64,000 nt of DNA from Mycolicibacterium novocastrense (GCF_001570485.1 NZ_BCTA01000052.1:62001-126000), one strand, 5' to 3'; numbered from the stretch's first letter, positions 1-9,983 are shown. Numbers and translations: made by a program. The notes: generated by a model from the sequence alone, not told the origin.

Positions 1-1259
1 AGCGACGACGCGGCAGCAGCGGCGGCGGCCGACGCCGCGATGTCCGATGCGGGCGCCTTCAAGCCGGTGCCCTCGCGGAAGGTCGGCGAGACACCGCCTT
101 CGGGGTCCGGGCCGGCGACCGCGTACGGAACCACCGGAGCCGCGGCGGGTGCCGGGGCGGCGCCCGCGGGAGCCGCCCCCGCAGCCACCGACGCCGCGGG
201 AGCGGCCGGAGCCGCCGGAACCGTCGGCGCCACGGCGGCTACCGGCGGAAGCGATTCCGCGCGCGGCTCCGCGACGGGCCGGATGGGTGCAGGGGCGGGG
301 GCGGGCGCAGGCTCGGGTGCGGCGGCCGGAACCGGCTCCGGGGTCTGCGACTGGACGATGAGACCGATCAACAGCGGCAACCAGATCGGCGCGGTGAATA
401 TCATCGACCACGTGGTCCAGCCGAGCGGCTGCGTGATCGCCTGATAGAGAACGAACAACAGGATCAGTCCCGACGACGGGTTGAAGAGCCACCCGAAGAA
501 GCCGTTCAGGAAGTCGCTGAGAAAATCCAGGACGTTTCCGAAGAACTGTCGCGCGAAGTTGAGGATCGATTCGAAGAAGTCCTCGAAGAACCTCATGATC
601 TCGCGCAACAGGTCCGCGATGGAGTCGGCGATGTTTCGTGCCCCGCCGGAGTCGGCGGCGGTGGCCAGCGCGGCGGCCTGCTGCACGTCGGCGGCGGCCG
701 AACCCGCCTCGCCCACGCCCGGCTTCAACACAAAAGGCGCCGGCGGCGTCATCGGCGTCGCGGCCACCGCGGCGCCCGACACCGCCTGATAGGTGCTCAT
801 AGTCGTGGCGGCCTGAATCCACATCCGAACGTAATCGGCCTCGTTCAACGCGATCGGAATCGTATTGATGCCCAGGAAGTTCGTGGCCAGCAGCACGGCG
901 TGGGTGGACTTGTTGAGCGCCAGCTCAGCCATCGTCGGCATGGTGGCCACCGCGGTGGTGTAGGCCGCGGCGGCGGCCCCGTGCTGCACGGCGGCGGCCG
1001 CGCTGTTCGCGCTGGCCTGGGCCAACCACGCGAGGTACGGCGTATGCGCGGCCGCATACTGGGCGGCGCTGGGCCCTTCCCATGCGCCGCCCTGCACCGT
1101 ACCCAGCACGGCGGTCAACTCGGCTGCCGCCGAGGAGTATTCAGCCGCCAGCGACTGCCACGCACCCGCCGCGGCCAGCAGCGAACCCGGACCGGGTCCG
1201 CTGCTCAGCATCGCCGAGTGGACCTCCGGAGGGAGAGCCATCCAGATGGGAGCCGTCAC
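1..1259 (-). CDS. PPE4: PPE family protein of ESX-3 (PPE4-like), cut by left edge
   Basis: PPE proteins pair with a PE partner and are exported by type VII secretion; the ESX-3 pair is linked to iron acquisition in known mycobacteria. 419 codons are visible and the 3' end is missing. The GTG start gives VTAPIWMALPPEVHSAM, matching the remembered PPE4 N-terminus (PIWM.PPEVHSA); an ATG six codons on is the alternative. The PPE motif is at residues 10-12 and a W-x-G (WEG) at 60-62. Amphipathic Phe-rich segments lie near 220-260 and a hydrophobic stretch near 263-303, then a Pro/Ala-rich low-complexity tail. The start lies 2 bp after the PE stop, so the two are probably co-translated. The ortholog call comes from context plus the N-terminus. 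Confidence 0.93.
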   Translation of the reverse strand, partial: MTAPIWMALPPEVHSAMLSSGPGPGSLLAAAGAWQSLAAEYSSAAAELTAVLGTVQGGAWEGPSAAQYAAAHTPYLAWLAQASANSAAAAVQHGAAAAAYTTAVATMPTMAELALNKSTHAVLLATNFLGINTIPIALNEADYVRMWIQAATTMSTYQAVSGAAVAATPMTPPAPFVLKPGVGEAGSAAADVQQAAALATAADSGGARNIADSIADLLREIMRFFEDFFESILNFARQFFGNVLDFLSDFLNGFFGWLFNPSSGLILLFVLYQAITQPLGWTTWSMIFTAPIWLPLLIGLIVQSQTPEPVPAAAPEPAPAPAPAPIRPVAEPRAESLPPVAAVAPTVPAAPAAPAASVAAGAAPAGAAPAPAAAPVVPYAVAGPDPEGGVSPTFREGTGLKAPASDIAASAAAAAAASS

Positions 1260-1261
1260 GG

Positions 1262-1570
1262 TCAGCCTCCGGCGACCAGGTAACTCGCCGCGGCGGCCGC
1301 GTCACCGGTGGCGTAGCTCGTACCGGACTGGCCGACGCCGACTCCGGAGCGACCCAGTTCCTCCACACCGAGGGCGGCCATCGTGTTGTGCTGCGCGCCA
1401 TGGGCGCTCAAGCTGACGGCGGTCTGGATCGACACCGCGTCGACGGCGGGCGGAATCACGGCGGTGACCGCGGGTGCGGCCGCGGCGTGGGCCGCTGCCA
1501 ACCGGGCCGTCAACGCCTCGACAGCGGACGCTGCCGCGGCGAGGCCTTCGGGAACGACGCGAAGAGTCAT
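1262..1570 (-). CDS. PE5: PE family protein of ESX-3 (PE5-like)
   Basis: A 102-residue PE protein, the usual length for a PE domain alone. It should form a helical hairpin that pairs with the adjacent PPE and carries the export signal. The PE motif is at residues 7-8 (VVPEG), and the type VII signal Y-x3-D is present as YATGD at 86-90. The ATG overlaps the eccC3 stop by one base (TGATG), which indicates translational coupling and fixes the start. Its place between eccC3 and PPE matches PE5 in the ESX-3 locus of M. tuberculosis. Confidence 0.93.
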   Translation of the reverse strand: MTLRVVPEGLAAAASAVEALTARLAAAHAAAAPAVTAVIPPAVDAVSIQTAVSLSAHGAQHNTMAALGVEELGRSGVGVGQSGTSYATGDAAAAASYLVAGG

Positions 1571-4500
1571 CAGTTGAACTCCCTTCCACTGTTGCCGTTG
1601 TTTCCGGTATGTCCTGCCACCGCGTCCGCGAACGGGTTGACGAGTTGCAGGAACGTGGGGCCATCGCCGTCGTCCAGCAGCATCGCGCGGCCTGCAGGAA
1701 GCCGACGGAAGCGATGTCCCCGGATCTTTCCGCTGTCCTGCGGGTTGCCCGACAGCATGAGGATCGCCGCCTGCAGCTCGTTGAGCCGGCGCAGCAGGGG
1801 TGCGGTCATCAGCGCGTGTGCCGAGCCGGTGGCCCGTGCGGTCACGATGACGCGCAGGCCCAGCTCGCTTGCCTGCGACAGCAATCCGATGATGCCGGTC
1901 CACGGCCGCTGGCCGACGAACGGTCCACTGACCGCGGGCGCGTCCGGGATCTGGTCGACGTCGTCGATGATCAGGTAGTGGGTGTGACCGTCATCGCCGG
2001 ATCGGTAGTTCCACGTGCTCAGCTCCTGCGGTGACAGGCCGGCGGGCGGGCGGCGCTTCTCGAGCAGAGCGGTCAGCCCGAGCATCGCCGGGGTGATCCG
2101 GTCGATGTTCGGGGTGTACTCGTTGTCCGGGAACAGCGGTTCGTCGACCAGATGCAGACGCCGGTCGATCACCGTGAACGCGACGCGGTCCGGGGTGGAG
2201 TTCTCCCGGATGGTGCGAATCACGTGACGCAGCAGGGTCGTCTTGCCCGACTTGGCATCTCCGAACACCATCAACAACGGGTTCTGGTCGAACGCGGCCG
2301 ACACGGACGCGAGGTCCTCCTCGCGTTGGCCGATGACCACCTGCTCCGGCGCCGGATACAGCGGCGCCACAGCGCTGGGAGCCAGATCGTGCGGCAACAA
2401 CCGCACCGGCGGTGCGGTGACACCCCGATGGCGGGCGTTGATCACGCTGATGTCGCGCAGCGCCGGCTCGGCGAACAGGAAGTGCTCGGCGGCCATGGTC
2501 AGACCGCGGCCGGGCTGGTCGGCGGGCACGGCTTCGGCGGGCCGCCGCAGCGCACCGGTGACCCGCACATTGCTGTCGCGCGGATCCGACAGCTTCAGTT
2601 CGAGCCGCAGGCCCAGACCGTCGCGCATGGCCAACGGAACCTCGAGCCAGTTCGGTGTCGTGATGACGACATGGATGCCGTAGGACATACCGGTGTTCAC
2701 CAGCTCGGTGACCTTCGACAGCAACGGGTTGCGGGTGTTGAAGGTGTCGGTGTTGTCTCGGCTGAACGCGTAGAGGTTGTCGATGACCAGGAAAGTCTCG
2801 CCGTACTCGTCGCGTTGACCATTACCCGAGTGTCCCCGCGCCTGGCGGGCACGAAGCAACTGCTCGAGCTCACCGAAGGTGCGCCGGATGCGCTCGGGTT
2901 CCAGCGGAGAGGCAACGCTACCGACATGAGCCAGGTCTTCGAGCGGCCGCAGCTGACCGCCGCCGTAATCCAGGCAGTAGAACGTCACATCGCGCGGCGA
3001 GTGCAGAGCGGCCGCGGACAGGATGAACGTCTGCAGCGCAGTGGTCTTCCCCGACTTCGGACCACCGTGGATCAGCAGATTGGCACCGGCGGACCTGGCG
3101 TCGAAGATCAACGGATCGCGCCGCATCGAGAACGGACGGTCGATCTCGCCGAGCGGCCAACGCCATTCGCGCTCGGCCACATCGGCGCGGGCGAGCAGCT
3201 CGTCGAGCGGGATCGGCTCGTCCAGCGGTGGCAGCCACAGCGGCGGCGCCTTCGGACCGTAGTGGGACAGCTGGTCACCGATGGTGGCGACGAGCTTGCG
3301 CGGCGGACGCTCCTCGTGGGCGGCGGGATCGGAAACGACGACCGCGTCGGCGGGAGCTTCGACGTGTCCCGCGGTGAACGGCTGTGGCACCGGTACCGAC
3401 TGCACCACAACCGACCTCTCCGCCCGCGGCGGATCGTAGATGCCGTCGACGTAGGTGCTGCGGAACTTGACCGGCATGGCGCCCGGCGCAGGCACCAGGA
3501 ATCCCTCGCCCTTGTGCTCGGGTCCGGCCTCGATGTGGAACGCGTCTTCCACACCGATGACCTGGCGACTGATGGCCGGGCTGGCCACCTTGAGCCCGAT
3601 CCGGTACGAGGTGTTCTTGTCGATGTCCTTGATCCGGCCGACATCCAGCGTCTGCGACGCGAACAGGATGTGGATGCGGAACGAACGGCCCTTGCGCGCA
3701 ACGTAGTCGAACAGGTCGGCGTACTCGGGATGATCGGAGAGCATCAGCGAGAACTCGTCGGCGACCACCAGCAGCGTGGGTAGCGGCGGCAGGTCGTGGC
3801 CGGCCGCGATCGCCGCTTCGTATTCGAGCACCGAGTTGAACGCACTGCCCTGGACCCGGCGGCCGGCCTCCATCAGCAGTTGCTCGCGTCGTGATACCTC
3901 GCCGCGCAGCGTGTCGGCGAACCGGTCGGCGAGCGAACGCTTCTCGGCCATGTTCGAGATGACGGCGACCACCTGCGGGAAGTCCCGGAAGATGTCGGCT
4001 CCGGCCTCACCCTTGAAGTCGGCGTAGATCACGATCAGCCGGTCGGCGGAGTGAGTCGTCAACAGCGACAACAGGATCGACATCAACGTCTGCGACTTGC
4101 CCGAGCCGGTCATGCCGATCATCAGGCCGTGCGGGCCCATACCGCCTTCGGCCTCGTCCTTGAGGTCGAAGATCAGCGGCTCACCGGTGGCGGTGACGCC
4201 GATGGGTACGCGCAGTTCATCGGCGCGCGCCCGCGGCGCCCACAAGCTCGCCACGTCCAGCGCCGCGGCGTCCGAAATGCCGAGCAGCGTGGAGAAGGTC
4301 GCGACACCGGTGCTGCCGGTGCGCGCGTGGCTCGGGTTCGAATCCCACTTCGACAACCGGCGGGCGATGTGCCGCGCGGTCGCGACGTCGAGCTGATCGG
4401 CGGAGTCGACGTAGGGCTGCCAGCCGCCGGACTGCCAGCGCTGCAGTTTTCCGTCGGTCAGCCGCAGGATCGGCCGTTCCGGGTCCGGGTACTGCTCGCG

Positions 4501-5544
4501 GTGCGGCGGCTCGGCGACGCGTTGAACCAGCGTCACACCGGCCAGCCCGCCGCGCGGGACCAGCGCCGTGGTGTCCACGTCGGGATCGTCGACGATGATC
4601 AGCAGGTGCTTGACCTCGGCGTCGTCGTCGCTGCCGAACGGGGACCGGTCATCGAGCGCGGAGGCGAGCTGCGAGCGCAGTTCAACGATGTCCGACGACA
4701 GGTAGCGGGCGGGGCCGGCACCGTCGATCGCACCGGGAATGTCGTTGTGGGGCAGCCACTTCAGCCACGACCAGTCGTCGCTCTCGATGTCCGGAGCCAA
4801 CAGTGCGACGCCGAGCACGGCGGGGTCGTGCCAGGTGACGGCCTGGGCGATCCAGGCCCGTAGCGCTCCGCGGACCTCGTCGGGCTCACCGAGCACCGTG
4901 ATCCGCGACACCTTGCCGAGCCCGATACCGGTCGGCGCGGCCCGTACCGTCCGCTGCACGTCGAGCAGTGCGCGTAAGGCGCTGTGCGACACCGGCTCCA
5001 GGTCGACCTCGTCGGCGCTGTCCTTCACCCGCAGCGAGGCGTTCAGTGGAGCATCGTGCAATCCGGTGCGCACCACCAGGAAGTCAGGGTCGTGCGGATC
5101 GCGCTCCCATTGCCTGCGAGTGCCGGGGACGTCGATGAGCAGGCCCGGGTCTGGATGCGACCACTCCAGTGCCGCACGCTGTTCGGCGGCATGTGCACGC
5201 ACGTTGTCCCGGACCACCGACAGGTAGCGCAGATAGTCGGCCCGCTCGGCGTCGACCTCCTCGGTGCGCATCTTGTTGTCGGTGCCGCGGTAGAGCGCGG
5301 TCGCGGCCAGCAGCAGAACGAACGGAAAGAACAGCGTGGTCGGCGAGATCAGCCGCATACCGGTGGCGAACAGCGCCACGATCATGCCGACGATCAGGAT
5401 GACGATCAGAAACGGCAGCACCCGCCGCAGCAGTGACGGCGGAATCACCCGCGGCAGCTCCGGCGGCGGTTCGATCGTGATGGTGCCTTTGCGTGTCGTC
5501 GGCACCGGGATGCGGCGACGCGCCTCGAATATGAGCCGACTCAT
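1570..5544 (-). CDS. eccC3: ESX-3 secretion ATPase EccC3 (FtsK/SpoIIIE family)
   Basis: The motor ATPase of the inner-membrane ESX-3 complex; it recognises substrates and drives secretion. The length of 1324 residues is close to the remembered ~1330 of M. tuberculosis EccC3. Two membrane segments lie at about 42-62 and 69-86. Three FtsK-like ATPase domains follow with intact Walker A motifs GMTGSGKS (477-484), GGPKSGKT (827-834) and GDAKSGKT (1095-1102), and Walker B-like strands LLVVADEF (591-598), FLVIDN (918-923) and LIIDDVD (1191-1197). It is one polypeptide, unlike the split EccCa/EccCb of ESX-1. Its ATG overlaps the eccB3 stop by one base (TAATG). Confidence 0.97.
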   Translation of the reverse strand: MSRLIFEARRRIPVPTTRKGTITIEPPPELPRVIPPSLLRRVLPFLIVILIVGMIVALFATGMRLISPTTLFFPFVLLLAATALYRGTDNKMRTEEVDAERADYLRYLSVVRDNVRAHAAEQRAALEWSHPDPGLLIDVPGTRRQWERDPHDPDFLVVRTGLHDAPLNASLRVKDSADEVDLEPVSHSALRALLDVQRTVRAAPTGIGLGKVSRITVLGEPDEVRGALRAWIAQAVTWHDPAVLGVALLAPDIESDDWSWLKWLPHNDIPGAIDGAGPARYLSSDIVELRSQLASALDDRSPFGSDDDAEVKHLLIIVDDPDVDTTALVPRGGLAGVTLVQRVAEPPHREQYPDPERPILRLTDGKLQRWQSGGWQPYVDSADQLDVATARHIARRLSKWDSNPSHARTGSTGVATFSTLLGISDAAALDVASLWAPRARADELRVPIGVTATGEPLIFDLKDEAEGGMGPHGLMIGMTGSGKSQTLMSILLSLLTTHSADRLIVIYADFKGEAGADIFRDFPQVVAVISNMAEKRSLADRFADTLRGEVSRREQLLMEAGRRVQGSAFNSVLEYEAAIAAGHDLPPLPTLLVVADEFSLMLSDHPEYADLFDYVARKGRSFRIHILFASQTLDVGRIKDIDKNTSYRIGLKVASPAISRQVIGVEDAFHIEAGPEHKGEGFLVPAPGAMPVKFRSTYVDGIYDPPRAERSVVVQSVPVPQPFTAGHVEAPADAVVVSDPAAHEERPPRKLVATIGDQLSHYGPKAPPLWLPPLDEPIPLDELLARADVAEREWRWPLGEIDRPFSMRRDPLIFDARSAGANLLIHGGPKSGKTTALQTFILSAAALHSPRDVTFYCLDYGGGQLRPLEDLAHVGSVASPLEPERIRRTFGELEQLLRARQARGHSGNGQRDEYGETFLVIDNLYAFSRDNTDTFNTRNPLLSKVTELVNTGMSYGIHVVITTPNWLEVPLAMRDGLGLRLELKLSDPRDSNVRVTGALRRPAEAVPADQPGRGLTMAAEHFLFAEPALRDISVINARHRGVTAPPVRLLPHDLAPSAVAPLYPAPEQVVIGQREEDLASVSAAFDQNPLLMVFGDAKSGKTTLLRHVIRTIRENSTPDRVAFTVIDRRLHLVDEPLFPDNEYTPNIDRITPAMLGLTALLEKRRPPAGLSPQELSTWNYRSGDDGHTHYLIIDDVDQIPDAPAVSGPFVGQRPWTGIIGLLSQASELGLRVIVTARATGSAHALMTAPLLRRLNELQAAILMLSGNPQDSGKIRGHRFRRLPAGRAMLLDDGDGPTFLQLVNPFADAVAGHTGNNGNSGREFN

Positions 5545-7109
5545 TACGGCGTCTCCCTCACGACAGCGGGGCGGGGGTCGGCGGCCAGCGCGTCATGGGC
5601 CAGCAACGCATCGCCTCGCGACAGCGTCGGGCCGGGCGCGAACTGGCTCAGCATCGACCATGGAATCGGTAGGGCGGGCGGGGTGAGGCCGAGCGCGGAG
5701 ATGGCGTTCTCGTCACCGTCCACGTCGAGCCCGTACCGGACCCCGACATCGCTGAGCCAGAAGGCCGCGCCGCCGACGGGTGACGTCGACGCGCCCCCGC
5801 CGTCCTGACCGACCGTCTGGACCAGATAACCGCGCCCGGGATTCAGCACGACCTGGTTGGCGGTCGTTCCGGACCCCGCACCGACCAGCGGCACGGGGCG
5901 CAGCTGATCGGACACGGGCAACGTGACCCCGGAACGCAGGTCCAGTGTCGCGCTCGTGGCATCGGCGGGCCGCTTCCACTGGGCGCACGTCAACGGCGCA
6001 TCGGCGGAGTCGACGAGCGAAATCGGCTCGGCGGGATAGGCATCGGTGTCGATGACGTCCGCGACGGGCAGACGTGCGATGTCGTCGGCGCCCAACCGCG
6101 GCGGCTGGTCGAGCCCGTACGAGTTCGCATTCCGCATGATTGCGGCGACGACCGGTGAAATCGGTTGCAGCCCTTCGCCGAGCACCGCGTAATGACGCAG
6201 AGTGTTGTCGGTGGCGAAGGCCGTGACCACCGCGCCGACCGGCGCAGGTGCCGGCAACGGGTATCGCGGCGGTTCCCCGGCGCCGGGGATGACCGGGGGA
6301 ATCAACGCGGGAGCTTCCGGCACCGCATTGAACAAACCGGGTGCGATGGGGCGCGCGTCGGCGCCGGCGGTACCCAGACCGAGTGCACTGGTGACAGCGC
6401 GGTCGTTCATGTCGATCGAGCTTCGGCGCCCGTTCCACAACAGCCAGGTGCCGGCATTGGGACCGCTCGGGTTGGAAACCAGGATTGCCTTGTCATCGGG
6501 CAGCTGCGCCGCGCGCTCGCCGCCGTCGGTCAGCGGGCCCGCGATCATCGTGACACCGAGAGCCGGCCCCGAAACCCCGTCGCACACCGTCCAATCGGCG
6601 TCACGGGCGGTGTTCTGGACCATGCGTTCGGGTGCACCCGGGATGCCGATCAGATTGCCGCGGGGGAACTGGTCGATCTCGCTGGTCTTGACCTGCGACG
6701 GGTTGTCCGGCCGGCCCGCGATCAGGCGCGCCGACGTCAGGTTCAGCACCGGGTGCAGTTGCTCACCGAGGCGGACGTAGAGCGCGGAGGTGGTGCGGTC
6801 GGCGAGGATCGCGTCGTTGCCGGCGACGCCGCCCGGCCGGATCAGCGAGAACACGAAACACCCTGCCATCACGGTGATCAGCACCAGCGCGCCGACGAGC
6901 ACCGAACGGGCTTGCGTGCGGAGCGGGTCGACGAGCATGCGGGTGTCGTGCAGCGCGACACCGGAGGCGATGCGTCGCATGATGAAGCGCCATCCGGTCA
7001 CCTGATGACGGGTGACGAACCCGCGGCGGTACACGACCCGGTCGGGGTTCTCGTTGTCCGGTGTGCGCGAGGCGAACGCCCGGCGATCCGAATTGTCTTC
7101 AGTGCTCAT
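5544..7109 (-). CDS. eccB3: ESX-3 membrane protein EccB3
   Basis: A core membrane component of the ESX-3 translocon with one transmembrane helix and a large periplasmic domain. The protein is 521 residues, with a cytoplasmic N-terminus, one hydrophobic helix at about 70-90 (LVGALVLITVMAGCFVFSLI) and an extracytoplasmic remainder of the EccB repeat type. The N-terminal pattern RRGFVTRHQVTGWRF near 28-42 is typical of the family. The ATG overlaps the eccA3 stop by four bases (ATGA), so coupled translation is likely. Confidence 0.96.
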   Translation of the reverse strand: MSTEDNSDRRAFASRTPDNENPDRVVYRRGFVTRHQVTGWRFIMRRIASGVALHDTRMLVDPLRTQARSVLVGALVLITVMAGCFVFSLIRPGGVAGNDAILADRTTSALYVRLGEQLHPVLNLTSARLIAGRPDNPSQVKTSEIDQFPRGNLIGIPGAPERMVQNTARDADWTVCDGVSGPALGVTMIAGPLTDGGERAAQLPDDKAILVSNPSGPNAGTWLLWNGRRSSIDMNDRAVTSALGLGTAGADARPIAPGLFNAVPEAPALIPPVIPGAGEPPRYPLPAPAPVGAVVTAFATDNTLRHYAVLGEGLQPISPVVAAIMRNANSYGLDQPPRLGADDIARLPVADVIDTDAYPAEPISLVDSADAPLTCAQWKRPADATSATLDLRSGVTLPVSDQLRPVPLVGAGSGTTANQVVLNPGRGYLVQTVGQDGGGASTSPVGGAAFWLSDVGVRYGLDVDGDENAISALGLTPPALPIPWSMLSQFAPGPTLSRGDALLAHDALAADPRPAVVRETP

Positions 7110-8923
7110 TCGGGCACCGTCAGACCGAGGCCACGCAGCAGCGGAATGGCGGATTTGGTGACGTCTTCATCGGTAATGGTCATCAGCTCGTCATCTGTGA
7201 AGTCTTCGACATCGGAGTGATCAAGTCGGTACTCGCGCTCCTCCTCGGAACGCTCGACCAGGTTGCGGACGAAACGGCCGTTACCTGCAATGTCGAGGTT
7301 GCGCCTCTCCACGCCGGTGGCGTCCGGCGTCGTCGCCGCCGCCAACTGCCCGAACAGCGACTCCATGTGGGCGAGCGCCGCAGGTTCGAAGACGCTGTCG
7401 CGCTTCTCGGCCATCCGGACCGCGATCTCGACGAGTTCATGCGGTGTGTACGAAGGGAATTCGATGCTCCGGGTGAAGCGGGACCGCAGGCCCTCGTTGG
7501 TGTCGAGGAAGGCGTCGAGATCCTTACGGTAGCCGGCGACGATCACGACCAACCGCTCGCGGTCGTTTTCCATGCGCGCCAGCAACGTGTCGATCGCGAC
7601 CAGGCCGAAGTCGTTCTTGGCGCCGGTCGACACCAGCGCGTAGGCCTCGTCGAGGAACAGCACACCGTCGAGCGCGCTGTCGATGATCGCGTTGGTCTTG
7701 GCCTCGGTCTCACCGATGTGCTGGCCGATCAGGTCGGCTCGGTGCACCTCGCGGACCGTCTCCTTCTTGAGAATGCCCAGCCCGCAATAGATTTTGGCGA
7801 CGACGCGCGCGATGGTCGTCTTACCCGTACCGGGCGGACCGGCGAACACCAGGTGGTTGGTGCGCTGGGCGACCGTCAGGCCGCGCTCCTGACGGCGGAT
7901 GGCCATCGCGACCGAACTCTTCAGCCGAGCGACCTGGTACTTGACCTCGTCCAGGCCGATGAAGTCGGCCAGCTCGGCCTCGGCCTCGATCAGCAGGTGC
8001 GCCTTGCGCTCCTTGGCGCCGGGGTCGACGAACTCGGACTCGCTGGGCTCGGTGGCGGGATCCCACGGATCGGAGCGGCCCTCGATGCGCGCGGCCGTGG
8101 TCGGCACGATGCCGTAGGAGGTGTCCGACAGCGCGAGCTCGACCTGCTCGTTCTCCGGGTTCGCGGCGTAGAGCTCGGCGAGTACGTCGCCCGCGTCGAG
8201 CTCTTCGCCCTGGGCGCGCAGGCACAACGCCTTGACCAGGGCGCCGTCCACGGTCGCGACATCCACTGGACCCGAGGGGTCTTCGAGATACGACAGGGCC
8301 GGCGCGTACATACCCAGGCGCGCCAGGGAGGTGCCGAGCGCGACGCGCGCCGCGTGTGCGTAGGTCTCGTCGAGACGGGAGTCGTTGACGATCGGCGTGA
8401 TCAGCCGGACGACGTCCGACCACCGCTCGGTGCGGTAGTACATCGCGATCCGCACCCAGCGCGCATCCAGCCAGCTGGGGCGCCGGTCGATCAAGGGCTC
8501 GACGAGCTGGTCCGCCTTTGCGTAGTCACCGGTGTCGCACAGCGTCACCGCATAGGCCAGCTGGAAATCGTCCGGTGTCGACGCCGAGAACTTCAGGTAG
8601 AGCCCGGTGTCGTAGGTGAACGCCAGATCGCGCTCGGCGAGCTGCACGTGGCGCTGGAGGACACCCGCCGTGGCGACGGTCTGCCAGATGGCCTCGAGCA
8701 CCCTGGGACTGGTGTCCCCCGCCGCCGCCAGACCCGTCCACGCATCGCACTGTTCGCGGGCGATGCGGGTGAGCTCTGTGAAACCGGACAGGGCCGCGGC
8801 CGGATCCGGCGGGCGCCGACGGTCGTGCACCGACAGCCCAAGGGCCCGGCAACACGTGGCGAACCGACTCACCACGTCGTGGTCGACGCGCGAAGTCGCA
8901 GCAAAATCGGTCTGTAGCGGCAC
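7106..8923 (-). CDS. eccA3: ESX-3 cytosolic AAA+ ATPase EccA3
   Basis: A CbxX/CfqX-type AAA+ ATPase, 605 residues. An N-terminal TPR-like helical domain (about 1-280) precedes a C-terminal AAA+ domain with Walker A GPPGTGKT (362-369) and Walker B GVLFLDEAY (D425, E426). In type VII systems EccA is thought to help release PE/PPE proteins from their EspG chaperone. The start is GTG at 8923 (MPLQTDFAATSR); the leader is shorter than that of the M. tuberculosis protein as I remember it. It is the first gene of the operon, with the iron box about 30-70 bp upstream. Confidence 0.95.
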   Translation of the reverse strand: MPLQTDFAATSRVDHDVVSRFATCCRALGLSVHDRRRPPDPAAALSGFTELTRIAREQCDAWTGLAAAGDTSPRVLEAIWQTVATAGVLQRHVQLAERDLAFTYDTGLYLKFSASTPDDFQLAYAVTLCDTGDYAKADQLVEPLIDRRPSWLDARWVRIAMYYRTERWSDVVRLITPIVNDSRLDETYAHAARVALGTSLARLGMYAPALSYLEDPSGPVDVATVDGALVKALCLRAQGEELDAGDVLAELYAANPENEQVELALSDTSYGIVPTTAARIEGRSDPWDPATEPSESEFVDPGAKERKAHLLIEAEAELADFIGLDEVKYQVARLKSSVAMAIRRQERGLTVAQRTNHLVFAGPPGTGKTTIARVVAKIYCGLGILKKETVREVHRADLIGQHIGETEAKTNAIIDSALDGVLFLDEAYALVSTGAKNDFGLVAIDTLLARMENDRERLVVIVAGYRKDLDAFLDTNEGLRSRFTRSIEFPSYTPHELVEIAVRMAEKRDSVFEPAALAHMESLFGQLAAATTPDATGVERRNLDIAGNGRFVRNLVERSEEEREYRLDHSDVEDFTDDELMTITDEDVTKSAIPLLRGLGLTVPE

Positions 8924-8952
8924 GCGCCGTGATCTCCCCGTAGTTATGGCAG

Positions 8953-8993
8953 GCTAACTTTCCGCCCGAAGTTAGCATTGACTAAGCTAACTT
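8953..8993 (-). promoter_or_regulatory. IdeR-like iron box before the ESX-3 operon
   Basis: Three copies of the half-site GCTAACTT/AAGTTAGC lie at 8953-8960, 8969-8976 and 8986-8993, forming two overlapping inverted repeats. The 19-mer at 8972-8990 matches the iron box consensus TTAGGTTAGGCTAACCTAA at 14 of 19 positions. IdeR is known to repress ESX-3 under iron sufficiency in mycobacteria. Seen: the repeats and their position 30-70 bp from the eccA3 start. Inferred: that IdeR binds here. No clear Zur box was recognised. Confidence 0.8.
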
Positions 8994-9031
8994 GTACAGA
9001 CGCACGGGGTCCGCTCAGCGGGTGAACAAGC

Positions 9032-9922
9032 TCACGCCTTGACGGCACTCACCAGGCTTATAGTCCCCGTCATCGTCGCCGCCTCCGACCCCCGCTCGGG
9101 CACCGGTCGGCCGTTTCTGCGCAACCAGTCCTCGAGGGTGACGGCCTCGGCGCGCCAGCCGCGGGCGCCGAACCACTGGGCGGCAGGTGCGTGCTGTTGG
9201 TTGTAGACGAGATTGAAGAACGCGTCCTCGTCCCCGGAGGACCGCTCTTCTTCCCTCTTCGCCTCGAAGGCAGCCGCGTCCATCGGTGCCGCCTCCTCCA
9301 CGGCGGCGTGGCTGCCGGCGGCGGCCAACGAGTCGATTCCGGTGAACAGCTCGCGCTGGGCATCGGCCGGCAGGTAGATCAGTAGGCCCTCGGCGATCCA
9401 GGCCGACGGTTCGTTCGGGTCGAACCCGTTGGCGCGCAATGCTTGGGGCCAGTCGTCACGCAGATCGACCGGGACCTCACGGCGTTCTGCTCGCGGGTTG
9501 TGCGCGGTCAGGACCTGCCGTTTGAACTCGAGCACGCGGGGCTGGTCCAACTCGAACACCACGGTGCCGCCGGGCCAGTCCAGGCGGTACGCGCGCGAAT
9601 CCAAACCCGCGGCCAGCAGCACAATCTGCCGGACTCCGGCGTCGGCGACAGCGCGAAAGTAGTCGTCGAAGTACCTGGTGCGGACAGCCTGGAAGTCGAC
9701 GAAGGCCGCGCCGAAGTCGTCGGTTCGCAGGGGATGGTCGGGCGCTGCCCCGTCGAGCAGGTCCGCCCAGTCACCCCCCACCGCGCGACAGAAGGTCTCG
9801 GCGAAGGGGTCGACAGCGATCGGGTCGGGCTTCTGCGCCTCCAGCGCACGGGCAGCGGCGACGAACAACGCGGTGGAGCCGACACTGGTGGTGATGTCCC
9901 AGGTGTCGTCGTCGCTACGCAT
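9032..9922 (-). CDS. SAM-dependent methyltransferase (mycobacterial TIGR00027/LCMT type)
   Basis: A member of the large mycobacterial family of putative class I SAM-dependent methyltransferases (leucine carboxyl methyltransferase-like), substrate unknown. 296 residues from the ATG giving MRSDDDTWDITTSVG, the usual N-terminus; an upstream in-frame extension of 15 residues exists but does not look like the family. The SAM-binding motif AAGLDSRAYRL is at about 104-114 and the acidic FELDQP at 123-128. It lies just upstream of eccA3 on the same strand, as Rv0281 does in M. tuberculosis, but the iron box between them suggests separate transcription. Confidence 0.88.
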   Translation of the reverse strand: MRSDDDTWDITTSVGSTALFVAAARALEAQKPDPIAVDPFAETFCRAVGGDWADLLDGAAPDHPLRTDDFGAAFVDFQAVRTRYFDDYFRAVADAGVRQIVLLAAGLDSRAYRLDWPGGTVVFELDQPRVLEFKRQVLTAHNPRAERREVPVDLRDDWPQALRANGFDPNEPSAWIAEGLLIYLPADAQRELFTGIDSLAAAGSHAAVEEAAPMDAAAFEAKREEERSSGDEDAFFNLVYNQQHAPAAQWFGARGWRAEAVTLEDWLRRNGRPVPERGSEAATMTGTISLVSAVKA

Positions 9923-9983
9923 GTACCTTTTGTACGCCGCGATTCTGACAGCACGCTGACAGGCCACCCCAGCATTCGACGGC

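Noticed and set aside
2152..3783. 543-codon plus-strand frame inside eccC3
   Set aside because: Antisense shadow of eccC3, whose Walker motifs and length are intact; no domain in the shadow translation.
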